Of a DNA stretch of 64,000 nt, positions 24,279-35,892 are shown piece by piece. Within the stretch, counting starts at the first letter, position 1, and each line of letters begins with the position of its first letter. The translations under genes were made by a program, and so were the position numbers. The notes under the pieces are model-generated. The model ran no database searches and was not told the origin of the DNA. It saw only the letters and a list, made by a program, of their open reading frames with translations. This DNA comes from Lytechinus variegatus. Taxonomy: Eukaryota > Echinodermata > Echinoidea > Temnopleuroida > Toxopneustidae. Location: contig NC_054741.1 in NCBI RefSeq assembly GCF_018143015.1, positions 62,183,197-62,247,196 on the forward strand. Direction: 5' to 3'.

Positions 24279-24419
24279 CCCTCTTAGATTTTTGGCATTG
24301 AGTAGTAGTCCCAGGGAAGGTGCTGAAGACTTTGGTACAGGTGTCTTTGCAGTATCTGGGAGGTTGCTTGCTGAATCTAAATGACTTTCTTTCGAGGGTT
24401 TCCCTGGTTTGTGTGCATT
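24279..24419 (-). CDS. THAP-gene fragment, second exon (minus strand)
   Basis: An open 141-nt exon (47 codons, phase 0 at both ends) between acceptor TTCTCGTACAG and donor GGG|GTAAAG. It starts NAHKPGKPSK, continues DSASNLPDTAKTPVPKSSAP and ends LLLNAKNLRG: a Pro/Ser/Lys-rich linker of the kind that follows a THAP domain. The phase matches the THAP exon upstream (27188-27393), and a homologue with shifted frame lies at 17227-17372. Function beyond a linker cannot be told. Confidence 0.5.
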
Positions 24420-24622
24420 CTGTACGAGAAGAGTGAATAAAAAAAAAAACATTAAAAAAAGAAGAAAAATTGAATAAACCGAGATGCAAGAATGAAAAAA
24501 ATGACTTTAAATTTGTCAAATTAATATTCAATAGTACATTTAGAATAATATTTGTTTAGAAATGAATCCTTTTCAATGGACTTGCAGCAAAATAAACATG
24601 TTTAAATATTCATGATGATTTA

Positions 24623-25480
24623 TTAACCCTATCTGGCCCCAAAGGAGGAAGGGGGGGTCTTAAAGGGATGGTCCAGGCTGAAAATATTTATATCTTAATA
24701 CATAGAGTAGAATCCACTGAGCAATATGCTGAAAATGTCATCAAAATCGGATAACAAATAATAAAGTTATTGAAGTTTAAAGTTTAGCAATATTTTGAGA
24801 AAATAGTCATATCATGAATATTCATTAGGTGGGATGATGTCACATCCCCACTTTCCGTTTGGTTCATAAAATCATAATTTTTTCATTATTTCATACATGT
24901 GTAAATGATGTGTCTCCATTATGATGAAATAAGTTTCAGCAATTAATATCTAATGTACTAAATCAGTTGTCAATCCAATTTTTCTAGTTCTTGGAGGATA
25001 AAATTTAATAAACATAATTTCATATAATAAAATTCAAAAGAACAATTTGAGATGTGACATCATCAGCCCACCTAATGAATATTCATGACGACCGTTTTCA
25101 CAAACTATTGTTATAAACTATCAAATTCAATAACTTGATTATTTGTCATCTGATTTTGATGAAATTTTCGGCATTTTGCTCAGTGACTTCTACTCTATTT
25201 ATTAAGCTACATGTATAAATATTTTCAGCCTGGACCATCACTTTAATAAGCCCCCTCCACATGTTTTGCAATAATTCCACAGTTAGAAACATGTCCTCAT
25301 ATTTTTTTGTTGGTCAAGTCTCGCAGAAGTTTAGGGACCAAGTTTGCGGCATCCGGATACGCAGTAATGCAACAATGTATGAGTTCATGTCGGACCTAGA
25401 ATTGCTCAAAAACATTATTTTTCTTACAAATCTAATCCAATGGAAATTCTATTTTAAATCATAAATGACAAATGCATCAT
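24623..25480. mobile_element. TTAACCCTA-type repeat, copy 5, split by a MITE
   Basis: Left part 24623-24659 begins TTAACCCTATCTGGCC. The element resumes after the MITE at 24664-25242 and continues through GGTCAAGTCTCGCAGAAGTT and GAATTGCTCAAAAAC to about 25480. It is the inverted partner of 16600-17029. Confidence 0.55.
24664..25242. mobile_element. TTAA-flanked palindromic MITE, copy 2
   Basis: A 579-bp element between TTAA duplications (24660-24663, 25243-25246). The ends are AGGGATGGTCCAGGCTGAAA and its near-perfect complement. Inner arms carry GTCATCAAAATCGG and CACCTAATGAATATTCATGA on both sides. It is inserted in the TTAACCCTA-type repeat. Confidence 0.85.
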
Positions 25481-27187
25481 TATTCTTGTACTTATTGGTT
25501 GAAAATTATAAAATCTTTGCTTTGTCTCAAAATATTATATCTATATTTTGATATTAATAGATGCTCTAAGATCTTATCTTTGAAATGGCATTTAAAAAAT
25601 AAATTCATGCTTGAGCGAACATGGGACGTTTTATACTTTTAGACTTTTGGCTAATCAGCAGACTTATAATATATTCATTATCTTTGCCATAATTTTCGAA
25701 AAATGCTGTCAAATTTCACTAATAAATTTATTCATTTACCTGAATTACATTGGTTTTAATTTGAACTTCTTTTACCTTTGAATTTTGCTTCATAAGTAAG
25801 AAGAGACTTTCTTGTCAACCCAAGTGAGAAGATTTGCATTTTTAATTGGGAGAATTTGTAATCATTCAAATCCTTTTTATTATGTGAAACAAATTATGTT
25901 ATGGTACCTTTGATAATAATTATGTGAAACAATTTATGTAATGGTACCTATAAAAGACATGAATCCTATTTTCAAGGGGTCATTGAATCCTTCACCAAGT
26001 TTAATTATGTGCTTGACAGGACAAACAAGAAAATATTCATGTCTTTCAATGGCAATGGTGTATTGAGTCAATTTTGAAGGAGCAAGATATGGCAGATCAG
26101 GTAAAATGCATTGAAAAGTTGTGAAGCGAGCAAGCAAAAATTTCCAGTTTTTACTAAAATATCCAATTTTGTGATTTTGACATAATATTCAGAATAATAT
26201 CATATTTCACTTTCTATGTTTTCTGTTATTTTTCTTTCCACTTTTTTCCTTGGTCATAATTTTGTATTGGGAGGGGGGGAGCACCCCGAGCCCCCACCCC
26301 TCAGTATGCCACTGTTCAAAGGCATCATAACCTTTGCAGAACACAATGAAAGGATTAAAAAAAAAACACGCTCTACCATAATTTGGTTTTAAAAAATGTT
26401 CTTGCCTAAGGAAGGAATATTCAAAACTAAAAGAGAACATATTAAAAAGGAACAACACAACTATCCAAATAAATAAGTAGATTTGGAAATGAATTTTGAC
26501 TGCATAATTCGAAAATTATGGCAAAGATAATGAAAAGGTTAAGAGGAATTCTGCTGATAGCAAGAAGTCCGACCATCATATTATGCCATTTTGGCGCAAG
26601 CTTCCTTTTTTACCCCAGACAAAACAAAAATTTGTGTTTGCGTAAGCACGAACAAAACCAAATTATTTTAATAGCATTTGAAGGATAAGACTCCATAGCA
26701 TGTATTGACACCAAAATATTGAGATCATAATTTGAAACAAAAATTTTATAGACTTTTCAAATCTATCCCATTTTTTCATACGCACTGTAGAACTTGGGAA
26801 CTTATTTAGAGATTTACTTAACTGTACAGCAGAGAATTCTCTATTTATGCATAAAATAATTTATCAAAAATGAATTTTAATAAATTATGAAAAATCAGCA
26901 ATACACCCTTAGCTTTGCAATTTCAAAGAAGCTCATGCTAATTATGTAGGGCTAAACCAAATTTTTAATTTGTTTGATCATTTAGTAAGCGTTAACTTAA
27001 AATACACAGTCCCCTGGTACACAGTATAGGCCGAGGTCCATGGTGACCCTAACGAATAGGATAATTTTCATTTCTCTTTGGCTACTGAGAATGGAATATT
27101 CAAAACATTGTTCTGTCAAACCAAAGGTAGATAGATAATACAGAGATTATATTTCTTTAAAACACGTATGATATAGATCTACTGTAC
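25481..27187. other. Intron of the minus-strand THAP fragment, AT-rich
   Basis: Contains repeat-like segments near 26110-26310 (GTGAAGCGAGCAAGCAAAAA, poly-G) and, at 26820-27100, sequence homologous and inverted to 16140-16530 in the plus-strand copy. No coding exon recognised. Confidence 0.4.
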
Positions 27188-27393
27188 CTTCTGATGACGA
27201 GGCGGCAAATTAAATGTGGTTGGGACAGCATCCTGTCTTAGACGAATCGTTTGCCCAGTCCTGTCAAAGCAAGCATCTTCAAAATGATCAGAACAGAGTA
27301 CAGAGCTCTTGGAGGAATTCGATGAAGCTTGCTTCATATTGACCATCCATACTGTGTTACAGTACCAGTTCAGTCCAACGGCTGAATGGGAAT
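27188..27393 (-). CDS. THAP-domain exon (C-terminal half), intact frame
   Basis: A 206-nt exon with acceptor TTTGCTGCAG (above 27393) and donor CAGAAG|GTACAG (below 27188), entering in phase 1 and ending in phase 0. It encodes SSVLCSDHFEDACFD, which supplies the Cys-x2-His pair of the C2CH zinc site, followed by RTGQTIRLRQDAVPTTF (the conserved AVPTIF-type box) and NLPPRHQK. THAP domains bind DNA as zinc-dependent modules in regulators and P-type transposases. The N-terminal half with the first two cysteines is not securely found; a GTGAGT donor at 28576 ends a possible relic of it. The same exon, broken, lies at 15855-16068. Confidence 0.6.
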
Positions 27394-27745
27394 CTGCAGC
27401 AAATGTAAACACATGTCATGAAATCAATTATATATAATTAAGAAAACTCTAGGCCTACTCAGCAGCGGCCCGTTTATCAACACCTGGACAAGTGAGTCAT
27501 ATTTATCTACCAACCACAGAGTTAGTTCCTATCTTTAGGATTTTTAACAAGAAATAATCCATTAATAACGTTATATTGAGACTATCGGTAGAAAGTACAA
27601 GAGATGTAGCCTTAATCACATAATAGCATAATTTTCAAAAAGTTAAATTATGATAAAACTTGCAATTATTGTGATAAATCAGGAAATACATCCAATCAAA
27701 AAATAGCAGAGCCAAAACTAGAACTAAAGCTTCGGTCTCTGTTAA

Positions 27746-28334
27746 AGGGGAATCCAACCCAAATAAAAACTTGTTCTTAGGGGAATAAGAAAAATCAGTC
27801 AAGTTGATAGGTGAAAGTTTGAACACTATCTGACAAATAATAAGAAAGTTATTTTTAAAGTTGTGAATATTGGTAATCCCTAGATCCACGAGACTGCAAA
27901 TTGGCCACATATGTGATGTCACAGTGATGTAAGGCAAGGACTACTCTTCCATGTACTCCAATACATAAAATGGCTAATATGTCATTTTTTCAAATGTTTT
28001 ACTTCAAATTTTTATTTTTCTTTCACATGAGGACATAAAACAATATACTACCAGGGTTATATTTAGATTACTGCCCCAGGGGAAGGGCAGTTAGGAGAAA
28101 AACACAAATCCCTGATAATTAAGTACATGGCCTATGGGAAAGTTGTCCTTGCCTCTTGTCATAATTTACTTACCCAGTTGCCACTTTGAAATCTACATAA
28201 TCATAGGGATTTCAATTTTAAAGCAGCCATAACTTTCTTATTGCTGGTCCGATTTCTTTCAAACTTTCACCATTCTGTTTTATCTAATTTTCTCCTTTCC
28301 AACACTATATTTTATGACCAAGGCTGGATTCCCC
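27746..28334. mobile_element. TTAA-flanked palindromic MITE, copy 3
   Basis: A 589-bp element between TTAA (27742-27745) and TTAA (28335-28338), with ends AGGGGAATCCAACCC and GGCTGGATTCCCC. Arms share GAAAGTTTGAA and a TAAGAAAGTTAT-like word, plus GTGATGTCACAGTGATG. It sits just outside the THAP exon. Confidence 0.8.
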
Positions 28335-28341
28335 TTAAGTG

Positions 28342-28537
28342 TAAAGGCATCTGGCCGAGCGTTGTTGGAGCGGTCGTGGAGCGGAGAGAAAAAAAAATCA
28401 TCACCGCTCGCTACCGTTTACCATTTTCAAGTTCGATTTGTTTTTTTGTTTTCGATTTTTCCCCCATTTTGAGAGAAAAATTCTACCCTCTTTCCCTACC
28501 GCTCCAACAACGCTCGGCCGGTGTGACCATGCCTTTA
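28342..28537. mobile_element. 196-bp foldback MITE (TAAAGGCAT ends)
   Basis: Left TAAAGGCATCTGGCCGAGCG and right CGCTCGGCCGGTGTGACCAT pair over about 30 bp, with TTGTTGGAGCGGT on both arms. The loop is T-rich. The tip shares the GGTCACA word with the 2780/58408 family, possibly by chance. Confidence 0.7.
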
Positions 28538-28869
28538 TGTTGGTTGTTCAGCTGAATTTCGTTGGCTTCACTCACCAAATACAGAAAAAGATATAAAAAT
28601 ACTCCTCGAGACAGAGGGCTGCCAGCTGTCTACTAAAGGCAAAACATGCATCAAACATAATTAAACCATGCAGACTTGGGGATTAAAATGCCGAGAAAAA
28701 TGAAATCATCACTAATTCATTTTGAACATGACTAAAAAACAAGGCAAAAGCAATTTTTGTCTCGCCCACTTATGAAAATAACCAGAAATATTGTGATTTG
28801 CGAGGGCACGCAAGAATTATATCGAAACTTCATTGTGAAATTACTGGGATGGAATAACACTTGTCATAC

Positions 28870-30400
28870 CAGCCTTGCACGTAAACTTTAATATTGACCT
28901 GAAAATGACCTTTGACCTTACCATGTGACATCCGACTGCAGCATAAGTCTGCAAGTTTGGTTGAAAAGTGACTTACGGTTGCGGAGTTAGGTGTCATAAG
29001 AGAGTCTTGCATGTAAACTTTAACCTGTAAATGACCTTTGACCTTTCCATGTGACCTCTGACTGCAGCATAACATGCAGGTCCCCCAAGTCCATCTACCA
29101 TCCAAGTTTGGTTGAAAAGTGACTTACGGTTGCGGAGTTAGGTGTCATAAGAGAGTCTTGCATGTAAACTTTAACCTGTAAATGACCTTTGACCTTTCCA
29201 TGTGACCTCCGACTGCAGCATAACATGCACGTCCCCCAAGTCTATCCAACATCCAAGTTTGGTTGAAAAGTGACTTACGGTTGCGGAGTTAGTTTTCATA
29301 AGAGAGTCTTGATGTAAACTTTGACGTTGACCTGAAAATGACCTTTGAACTTATCATGTGACCTCCCACTTCAGCGTAACATGTGCAGGTCCCCCAAGTC
29401 CATCTACTGTCCATGTTAGGTTGAAAAGCGACTTACGGTTGTGGAGTTAGGTGTCATAAAAGTGTTGCATGTAAACTTTAACGTTGACCTGAAAATAACC
29501 TTCGACCTTACCATGTGACCTCTGACTGTAGCATAACATGCACGTCCCCCAAGTCTATCCAACATCCAAGTTTGGTTGAAAAGTGACTTACGGTTGCGGA
29601 GTTAGTTTTCATAAGAGAGTCTTGATGTAAACTTTGACGTTGACCTGAAAATGACCTTTGAACTTATCATGTGACCTCCCACTTCAGCGTAACATGTGCA
29701 GGTCCCCCAAGTCCATCTACTGTCCATGTTAGGTTGAAAAGCGACTTACGGTTGTGGAGTTAGGTGTCATAAAAGTGTTGCATGTAAACTTTAACGTTGA
29801 CCTGAAAATAACCTTCGACCTTACCATGTGACCTCTGACTGTAGCATAACATGCAGGTCCCCCAAGTCCATCGACCATCCATGTTTGATTGAAAAGTGAC
29901 TTATGGTTGCGGAGTTAGGTGTCATAAGAGAGTCTTGCATGTAAACTTTAACCTGTAAATGATATTTTACCTTACCATGTGACCTCTGACTGCAGCATAA
30001 CATGCACGTCCCCCATGTCTATCCAACATCCAAGTTTGGTTGAAATGTGACTTACGGTTGCGGAGTTAGGTGTCATAAGAGTCTTGCATGTGAACTGTAA
30101 CGTTGACCTGAAAATGACCTTTGACCTTACCATATGACCTCAGACTGCAGCATAACATGCAGGTCCCCCAAGTCCATCTACCATCCAAGTTTGGTTGAAA
30201 AGCGACTTACGGTTGTGGAGTTAGGTGTCATAAAAGTGTTGCATGTAAACTTTAACGTTGACCTGAAAATGACCTTTGACCTTACCATGTGACCTCTGAC
30301 TGCAGCTCAACATGCAGGTCACCCAGGTCCATCTACCATCCATGTTTGGTTTAAAAGCGACTTACGGTTGTGGAGTTATGTGTCATTACAGGTTTGTGAC
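28870..30400. repeat. Tandem array, ten units of 151-158 bp, nuclear-receptor half-sites
   Basis: The landmark GTGTCATAAG (or TTTTCATAAG/GTGTCATTAC) recurs at 28991, 29142, 29293, 29451, 29606, 29764, 29919, 30070, 30225 and 30380. Each unit holds CTTACGGTTGCGGAGTTAG, ATGTAAACTTTAAC, a cluster of TGACCT words, and CATGCAGGTCCCCCAAGTC. The best units, near 30100 and 30255, have four TGACCT half-sites with gaps of 5, 1 and 7 bases. The array ends in TTTGTGACGGACGGACAGAC at about 30400. Long frames through it are periodic artefacts. Confidence 0.9.
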
Positions 30401-31002
30401 GGACGGACAGACGACATTTGGATCCCTTAGTCTCGCCTTCACCTCTGGTGGGCAGGACAAATATGTCATACGGACGTTGAGATATGCCGCGAGAGCTTTT
30501 CTCGAAAGGGTGGGTTGAGGAGGAAAGTCAAACAAAACACACCTTTTCGGGACAACCGGGGGAACTTTCCATGAAAGGCTGCATGTGATTAATATTTTTT
30601 CTGAACCAATCGTTTCTATGAAAATTAGTCTTGAAATAACAATATAACAGTAATATAGACACTAGACAGAGGTGCATAGATGGGGGGAGGCTTGGGATGC
30701 TCTCCCCCCCCAAAAAAAAAAGGGAAAGAAAAATGAAATATAACATTTTCTGAATATTTTTATGTCAAGCTACAAAATGTGATTTTTTTTTAATGAAAAG
30801 CTTGCTCGCTCACAACTTCTATTGAATTTTGCCTGATATGACACATCTGACTCCCTCAAAATCTTGGGCTCATTTTGTCTCTGATTATTAGGAGAAAAAG
30901 AGAGCTTGCAGTTTTTGTGATTCTGAATAAAATTTCATATTAATGAAGTAATTCAGGACACAAAATAATTACACAAAGCCATATGGAATTATGAGAAATA
31001 GT

Positions 31003-31178
31003 AAACAAATATATCAGGCTTTGAGAAAGTATAGTTGAATTATTTATCCGAGGTTGGTCTGACAATTACTTCCTGAGGGGCGAAGCCCCGAGGGAAATAT
31101 AGTAGTTTTGCCAGTCCAACCGAGGATTAATAATTCCCACTATGCTTTCGAATGAAACGCCTGATATATTTGTTTTTT
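31003..31178. repeat. Foldback repeat, about 176 bp
   Basis: AACAAATATATCAGGC at the left pairs with GCCTGATATATTTGTT at the right. Inner matches include AAAGTATAG/CTATGCTTT and CCGAGGTTGG/CCAACCGAGG. The centre contains GAGGGGCGAAGCCCC. A smaller palindrome (CCTCGATATA with its complement) follows at 31392-31443. Confidence 0.65.
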
Positions 31179-32349
31179 ATCCAACTTTTTATAATTTATA
31201 ACCAAAATCTATGTGATGAGCTTGCAAAGTCCGGTTACTTGAGTTGAATTACCTACTTTTCTCTGAGCCATCGTGCTCAGCAGAACGCAGATCAGTGCCT
31301 GTGCCGACACATCGCTGGACTTGCCCGGGAGAGAGAGCGCGCTGGCCGGTGTGCCTGAGAGTTTAGCTAGATCCAGTTTTGTGAAATAATGATGTCAGAC
31401 CTCGATATACTAGTATCCAAAAATATATCGAGGTATGACGTCAGAGTTGATATTCGGTCACATGATGCTACTTGAACCAATAGTACTATACATGATTTAC
31501 TCTATGTAGGATATAATGTATTCTATTCTATAGGCGTAAGTATTTGCATAGAAGTGTGATGAAACAAATCAGTGGCGAAGTGAGCCAAAGTTTTGAAGGG
31601 GCTAGATATGAATAATTGGGCAGATCTTTTTTTTGTGAGCGAGCAAAAAAAATAAAAATATTTAACTTTATAAATATCCAATGAAAGCATAATATTCAGA
31701 AAAAATATATTTCACCATTTTCTTTTCTACTTTCTTGGTCATAATTTATTTTTGTAGGAGAGGAGAGGGGGCAAGCGCCCGAAGACCCCCTCGCCTCATC
31801 TGTGCACTGAAGAAATTACTTTGAAACTGACTTTCCTTTGCAAGCTGCTGGATAATCTTTATATAATAGTTACCATGCAAGGACGGCTGCACTGCCGAGA
31901 CTATTGAAAATAAATACATGAAAATGCGCAAAATTTGTGTTTTCCCTTCTTTCCTTCCGTTTTGTTTCACCTGCATAGGAGAGTAAAATTATATTATAGG
32001 CGCTGTTTTTCTGACGGTGGCGGCATCAACACCAAATCTTAACAAAAGGTTGTGTTTTTTAAATGAAAACTTAGAAACCTAGTTCATGAAATTTGGGCAT
32101 AAGGTTAATCAAGTATTGCTAAACGTCCTGCCTGAGTTTCAGGTCACTCAGTTGTTGTGTGTCCGTACAGGTTGTGTGTCCACACGATCAATGTTAGAAA
32201 GTCATTTGAAAAAAGTTAGAAGCGAAGTTTCATCAAATTTTAGTACAAAATGTTGGGAAATATAAAGAACAAAATAGAAGATGATTACAAGTATTGAATT
32301 CATATTTTTAGTGTAATCCAAAGACAAAAAGGAAGGCTTCAAAAAGATT

Positions 32350-32815
32350 GTTTACATTCATAATTCCGAAGCTTCGTTATTCCGAAGGTTTGGATATTCC
32401 GGAGGTTCGTTAATCTGAAAGCGAAATAAGGTTCGTTGTTCCGAAGGTCGGACGATCCAAAAATTGAAATGACTTTCGTTGTTCCAAAGGTTCGTTAATC
32501 CGAAAAGGAATAATGAGAGTCATAATTCCGAAGGTTCGTTAGTCCGAAAAAAAATGAGGTTCGTTGTTCATTTAGTTTTTTCGGATTAACGAACCTCATT
32601 TCGTTTTCGGATTAACGAACCTCATTTCGTTTTCGGACTAACGAACCTTCGGAATTATCACTCATTATTCCTTTTCGGATTAACGAACCTTCGGAATTAC
32701 GCCACAAATGTTCGGATTAACGAACCCTTTTTCGATTTAACGAACATTGTGGTTCAGGCAATAATGAATTCACGTGTTTTGGAATTACGAACCTTCTGAA
32801 TTACGAAGTGTAACC
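32350..32815. repeat. Short-phrase inverted array (GGTTCGTTAATCCGAA words)
   Basis: More than ten copies of words close to AATTCCGAAGGTTCGTTA and GGTTCGTTAATCCGAA run in one orientation up to about 32560, then in the opposite orientation (TTCGGATTAACGAACC) to about 32810. The midpoint is near 32565. Confidence 0.75.
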
Positions 32816-33378
32816 AAAAGATAACATGTCCGGACACTGGACCCCCTCCTATATTAGTTTTGTTTTTAAAGATCGTGATGTTCCATGAGTTTTATATTTC
32901 CCCATAAAATCCCACCTTTGTCACTCGGAATATCAGATCGACTTAACGGACACGATGTTCAGCCAGATGGAGCGTATAGTAGTGGTGGTGAAGTGGAGCC
33001 GGCACAAACATCGCTCAAAGTAACTAAACTTGTACTAGTAATGAGTGGGGCTAGGACCTAGGCCAAACATACTTAGGCTACCACAACAGGCGATAGGCTT
33101 TCTTACCCCTCCAAAGATAACTTCTTAAATTGGAGATAAAATTTTACCTTCTAGGGTGACCTTTTCTTGGACTTGCCCTATACCCTGTACCATGAACCGT
33201 TTTGGCAGTGGATATCTAAGTCAGTGGGTCGCGCATGGGATCTCATTCTCACTTCTGGTGTCCATACCACATGATTTTTCTGTGCGCGGTGGCGCATCTT
33301 TGGGCCCGAGCCGAGATAGGCCTCGACTCTAACATTGGAGTCTACGGACAAGCCCAACTCATAGTCAAGGGTTCATTA

Positions 33379-33943
33379 CATGCAGAAACAGATCTAGAGG
33401 GGGGGTTGCAACCCCCCCCAAAAAAAAAAAAAAAATCTGGGGACCATTTTTTTTAAATCTTATCTTTTTTAAAAAACTTGTAATTTTATTTTATTCTATT
33501 TCTATGTCTTCATTTAATTTATTATTATTATTTATTTGGGGGGAGGGTTGGGCGAACAAATGTCACATAGTCCTTTTTGCCCCCCCATCAGCTTTTTTGA
33601 GGACACGGGCCACCGCGGAAGTGACAATCTAGGCCAGGGTTGCCGATTCTCATCCCCAAACAAAAATCCCCCCATTAAAAAAAAAAAAAATGGGGGATTG
33701 CAACTTAATTTTACAAATTTTCATGGGGGTTAATTTGGCAACGACCTCTATATCAAAAATAGTGGTGTTTTAGATGCAAGGAAACGCCATTTTCACACAC
33801 AGATTTTCAAAAATTTTCCCTATGTGGGAGGGGGGACACCCCCCCAAACACCCTCGCTTGCTCCGCTCGGTTGGACTCGGTCGCTACGCTCCCTCACATA
33901 CCACCCCAACCCCCCCTTTATAAAAGCTGGATCCGCCCCTGAC
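33379..33943. mobile_element. Element of the GGATCC-GCCCCTG-ended type
   Basis: The left end CAGAAACAGATCTAGAGGGG and right end CTGGATCCGCCCCTGACATG are imperfect inverted matches with G/C runs just inside. The body contains low-complexity C-then-A runs and CGCTTGCTCCGCTCGG near 33860. No coding content. Confidence 0.45.
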
Positions 33944-34224
33944 ATGCCACAGGCACAGCGCACAGAAAAACCAAGCCATTACTTAGAAGTGGTGTGTTTA
34001 ATGCCTTATGGACGTGGACATCACTTGCAGAAGTGGGATCGCAGCAAGCCAGCATGCACGACCCACTAACTCATTAACTGTCAATTCGAAATCCACTGCC
34101 AAACATGGTTCAATGGTTTAATTTACCAGTATTAATACTAACCTCGCAATGCGTGTGGGTGCCCAAGCTAAAGCTGTTTTTAATAATCTAAAAATAAAAT
34201 CACGTCAATCACTGACTCAGACAG

Positions 34225-35892
34225 TCAATAATTATATAAAATTTGTCATCCAATGAAGTTTCCAATTTCAACATGCATTTTGCTCTGAGTCAGTCTGAGT
34301 ATGAATTTTACACCATTAATCAAAATCTAGGCCTAAATATCAGCCTGTATAATTCATTACCATTTTAGGTGTGCACAAAAGACCAATCCCCCTGGCCTGG
34401 CATGGGCATGGTCGACTACAGTAGGACCCTACACAAACTTGAATACACGGGACTATAAATTGCACAGCTTCTTGCAAATGCAAGTTTGGCAACGACTAAC
34501 GAATTCCCATTTTGTTTTCAACGTAATTTTGAAGTCGAAAACATACCTAAACTTACGAATGCAATGTCCGTCCACATTCTACCAATTAGAGAAGTTGTTT
34601 GCAGCTCTCGTTGACATGAATAACGTGCAAGCTAAACAAGAAAGGTTCACCAACATGCCGACCTGTGAGTGCAACAATACAGCAACCAGGGGCCGATTGC
34701 ACGAAAGGGTCTTTCCAAGGACCGTCTTTCGTGTCGCCCATCTTTTATGATACGCTATAGGCGGGGTGTTTCTGAAATTTATGATAAAGAATAAGATTCG
34801 TTTAGTTTGCTTTTAAATCAAATTTTATACAATTTCATGATATATCACATCATTTTATAAACAAATATTTGTTTACTTTAACGGACGAATGAAATATGTT
34901 TGCAGATAATTATTTAAAATGCGTTTCACATGGCGCATCATAAAAGATGGGCGACACGAAAGACGGTCCTTGCAAAGACCCTTTCGTGCAATCGGCCCCT
35001 GCTGTAGATCTCCGGGATCAGCGGAGGAAGAAGAAGAAGAAGAAGAAGTGTGACCGTCCCGCGCCCGGATATCGATCGAGCGAAGATATCGGCTTGAGCA
35101 AGGTGCAGCCAATCAGCGACGATCTCATATTCCCTGCCAGAAAGAGGACACAGAATTATTTTACATGGACGGAATTTTTTGTGATGTGACACAAAATCAT
35201 TTTGTCGACGGAATTTTTTGTGATGTGACACAAAATCATTTCGTTGACGGAATAAATATTTGCATCGCAACGAAATGAATTTCGAGGACACAATTTTATT
35301 TCGTCTCAAGGAAATTGATTATAAGTGTGACACAAAATAAATTTTGTATACGAAATCAAACTGCATCATGACGAAATGAATTTCGTTGGAGTGAAACACA
35401 TATTTTCCTACAGAATTTTCCTTTGGACAATTGGGGTGCTATTTCGTTAGATCAAAATTCATTTCGTGTGTACGAAATAAATTTTGTGGACGAAATTACA
35501 TTTCGTCTCGACGAAAATTTATTTTGTGTGACAAGAATAATTTTGTATACGAAATAAAACTGCGTCATGACGAAATCATTTTCATACGAACAAAAAAACT
35601 TTTGTGTACGGAATGACGTGATTTGGACGGAATTTACCATCGGACATTTGGTGCGCCATTTTGTATGGCACGCCAAATGAAGTTTGTGGACGCAATTACA
35701 TTTTGTCTAAACGAAATTTATTTTGTGCATTTCGTCGAGACGAAAATGATTTTGTGTGACACAAAATAAATTTTGTGTACGAAATTAGAAAAGCGTCATG
35801 ACAAAAAGATTTTCGTCTGAATAAAAACACATTTTGTGTACGGAATTGCTTGAATTGCACAGAATATACTGGCGTACACTTGGCACGCCATA
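34225..35892 (-). repeat. Inverted long repeat, right copy (pairs with 4899-6130)
   Basis: Reverse-complement partner of 4899-6130. The unique-looking part is 34225-34680 and the TTTCGTC/GACGAAAT word array is about 35150-35880. It is longer than the left copy because of a MITE at 34680-35004 and an AAG run at 35024-35048. Confidence 0.75.
34680..35004. mobile_element. 325-bp MITE with GGGGCCGATTGCACGAAAGG arms
   Basis: Flanked by TA on both sides (34678-34679, 35005-35006). Arms of about 75 bp pair almost perfectly; they carry GGGGCCGATTGCACGAAAGG, GGACCGTCTTTCGTG and GCCCATCTTTTATGAT. The interior is AT-rich. A TA target would fit Tc1/mariner-like mobilisation, but the exact ends are approximate. 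It is absent from the partner copy at 4.9-6.1 kb. Confidence 0.85.

Noticed and set aside
28830-30003. Repeated MLCCSQRSHGKVKGHLQV-type frames
   Set aside because: Periodic by-product of the 151-158-bp tandem array; stops interrupt most units.
28870-30400. CRISPR-like array
   Set aside because: Units are whole 151-158-bp repeats with no short-repeat and unique-spacer alternation, and the DNA is eukaryotic.
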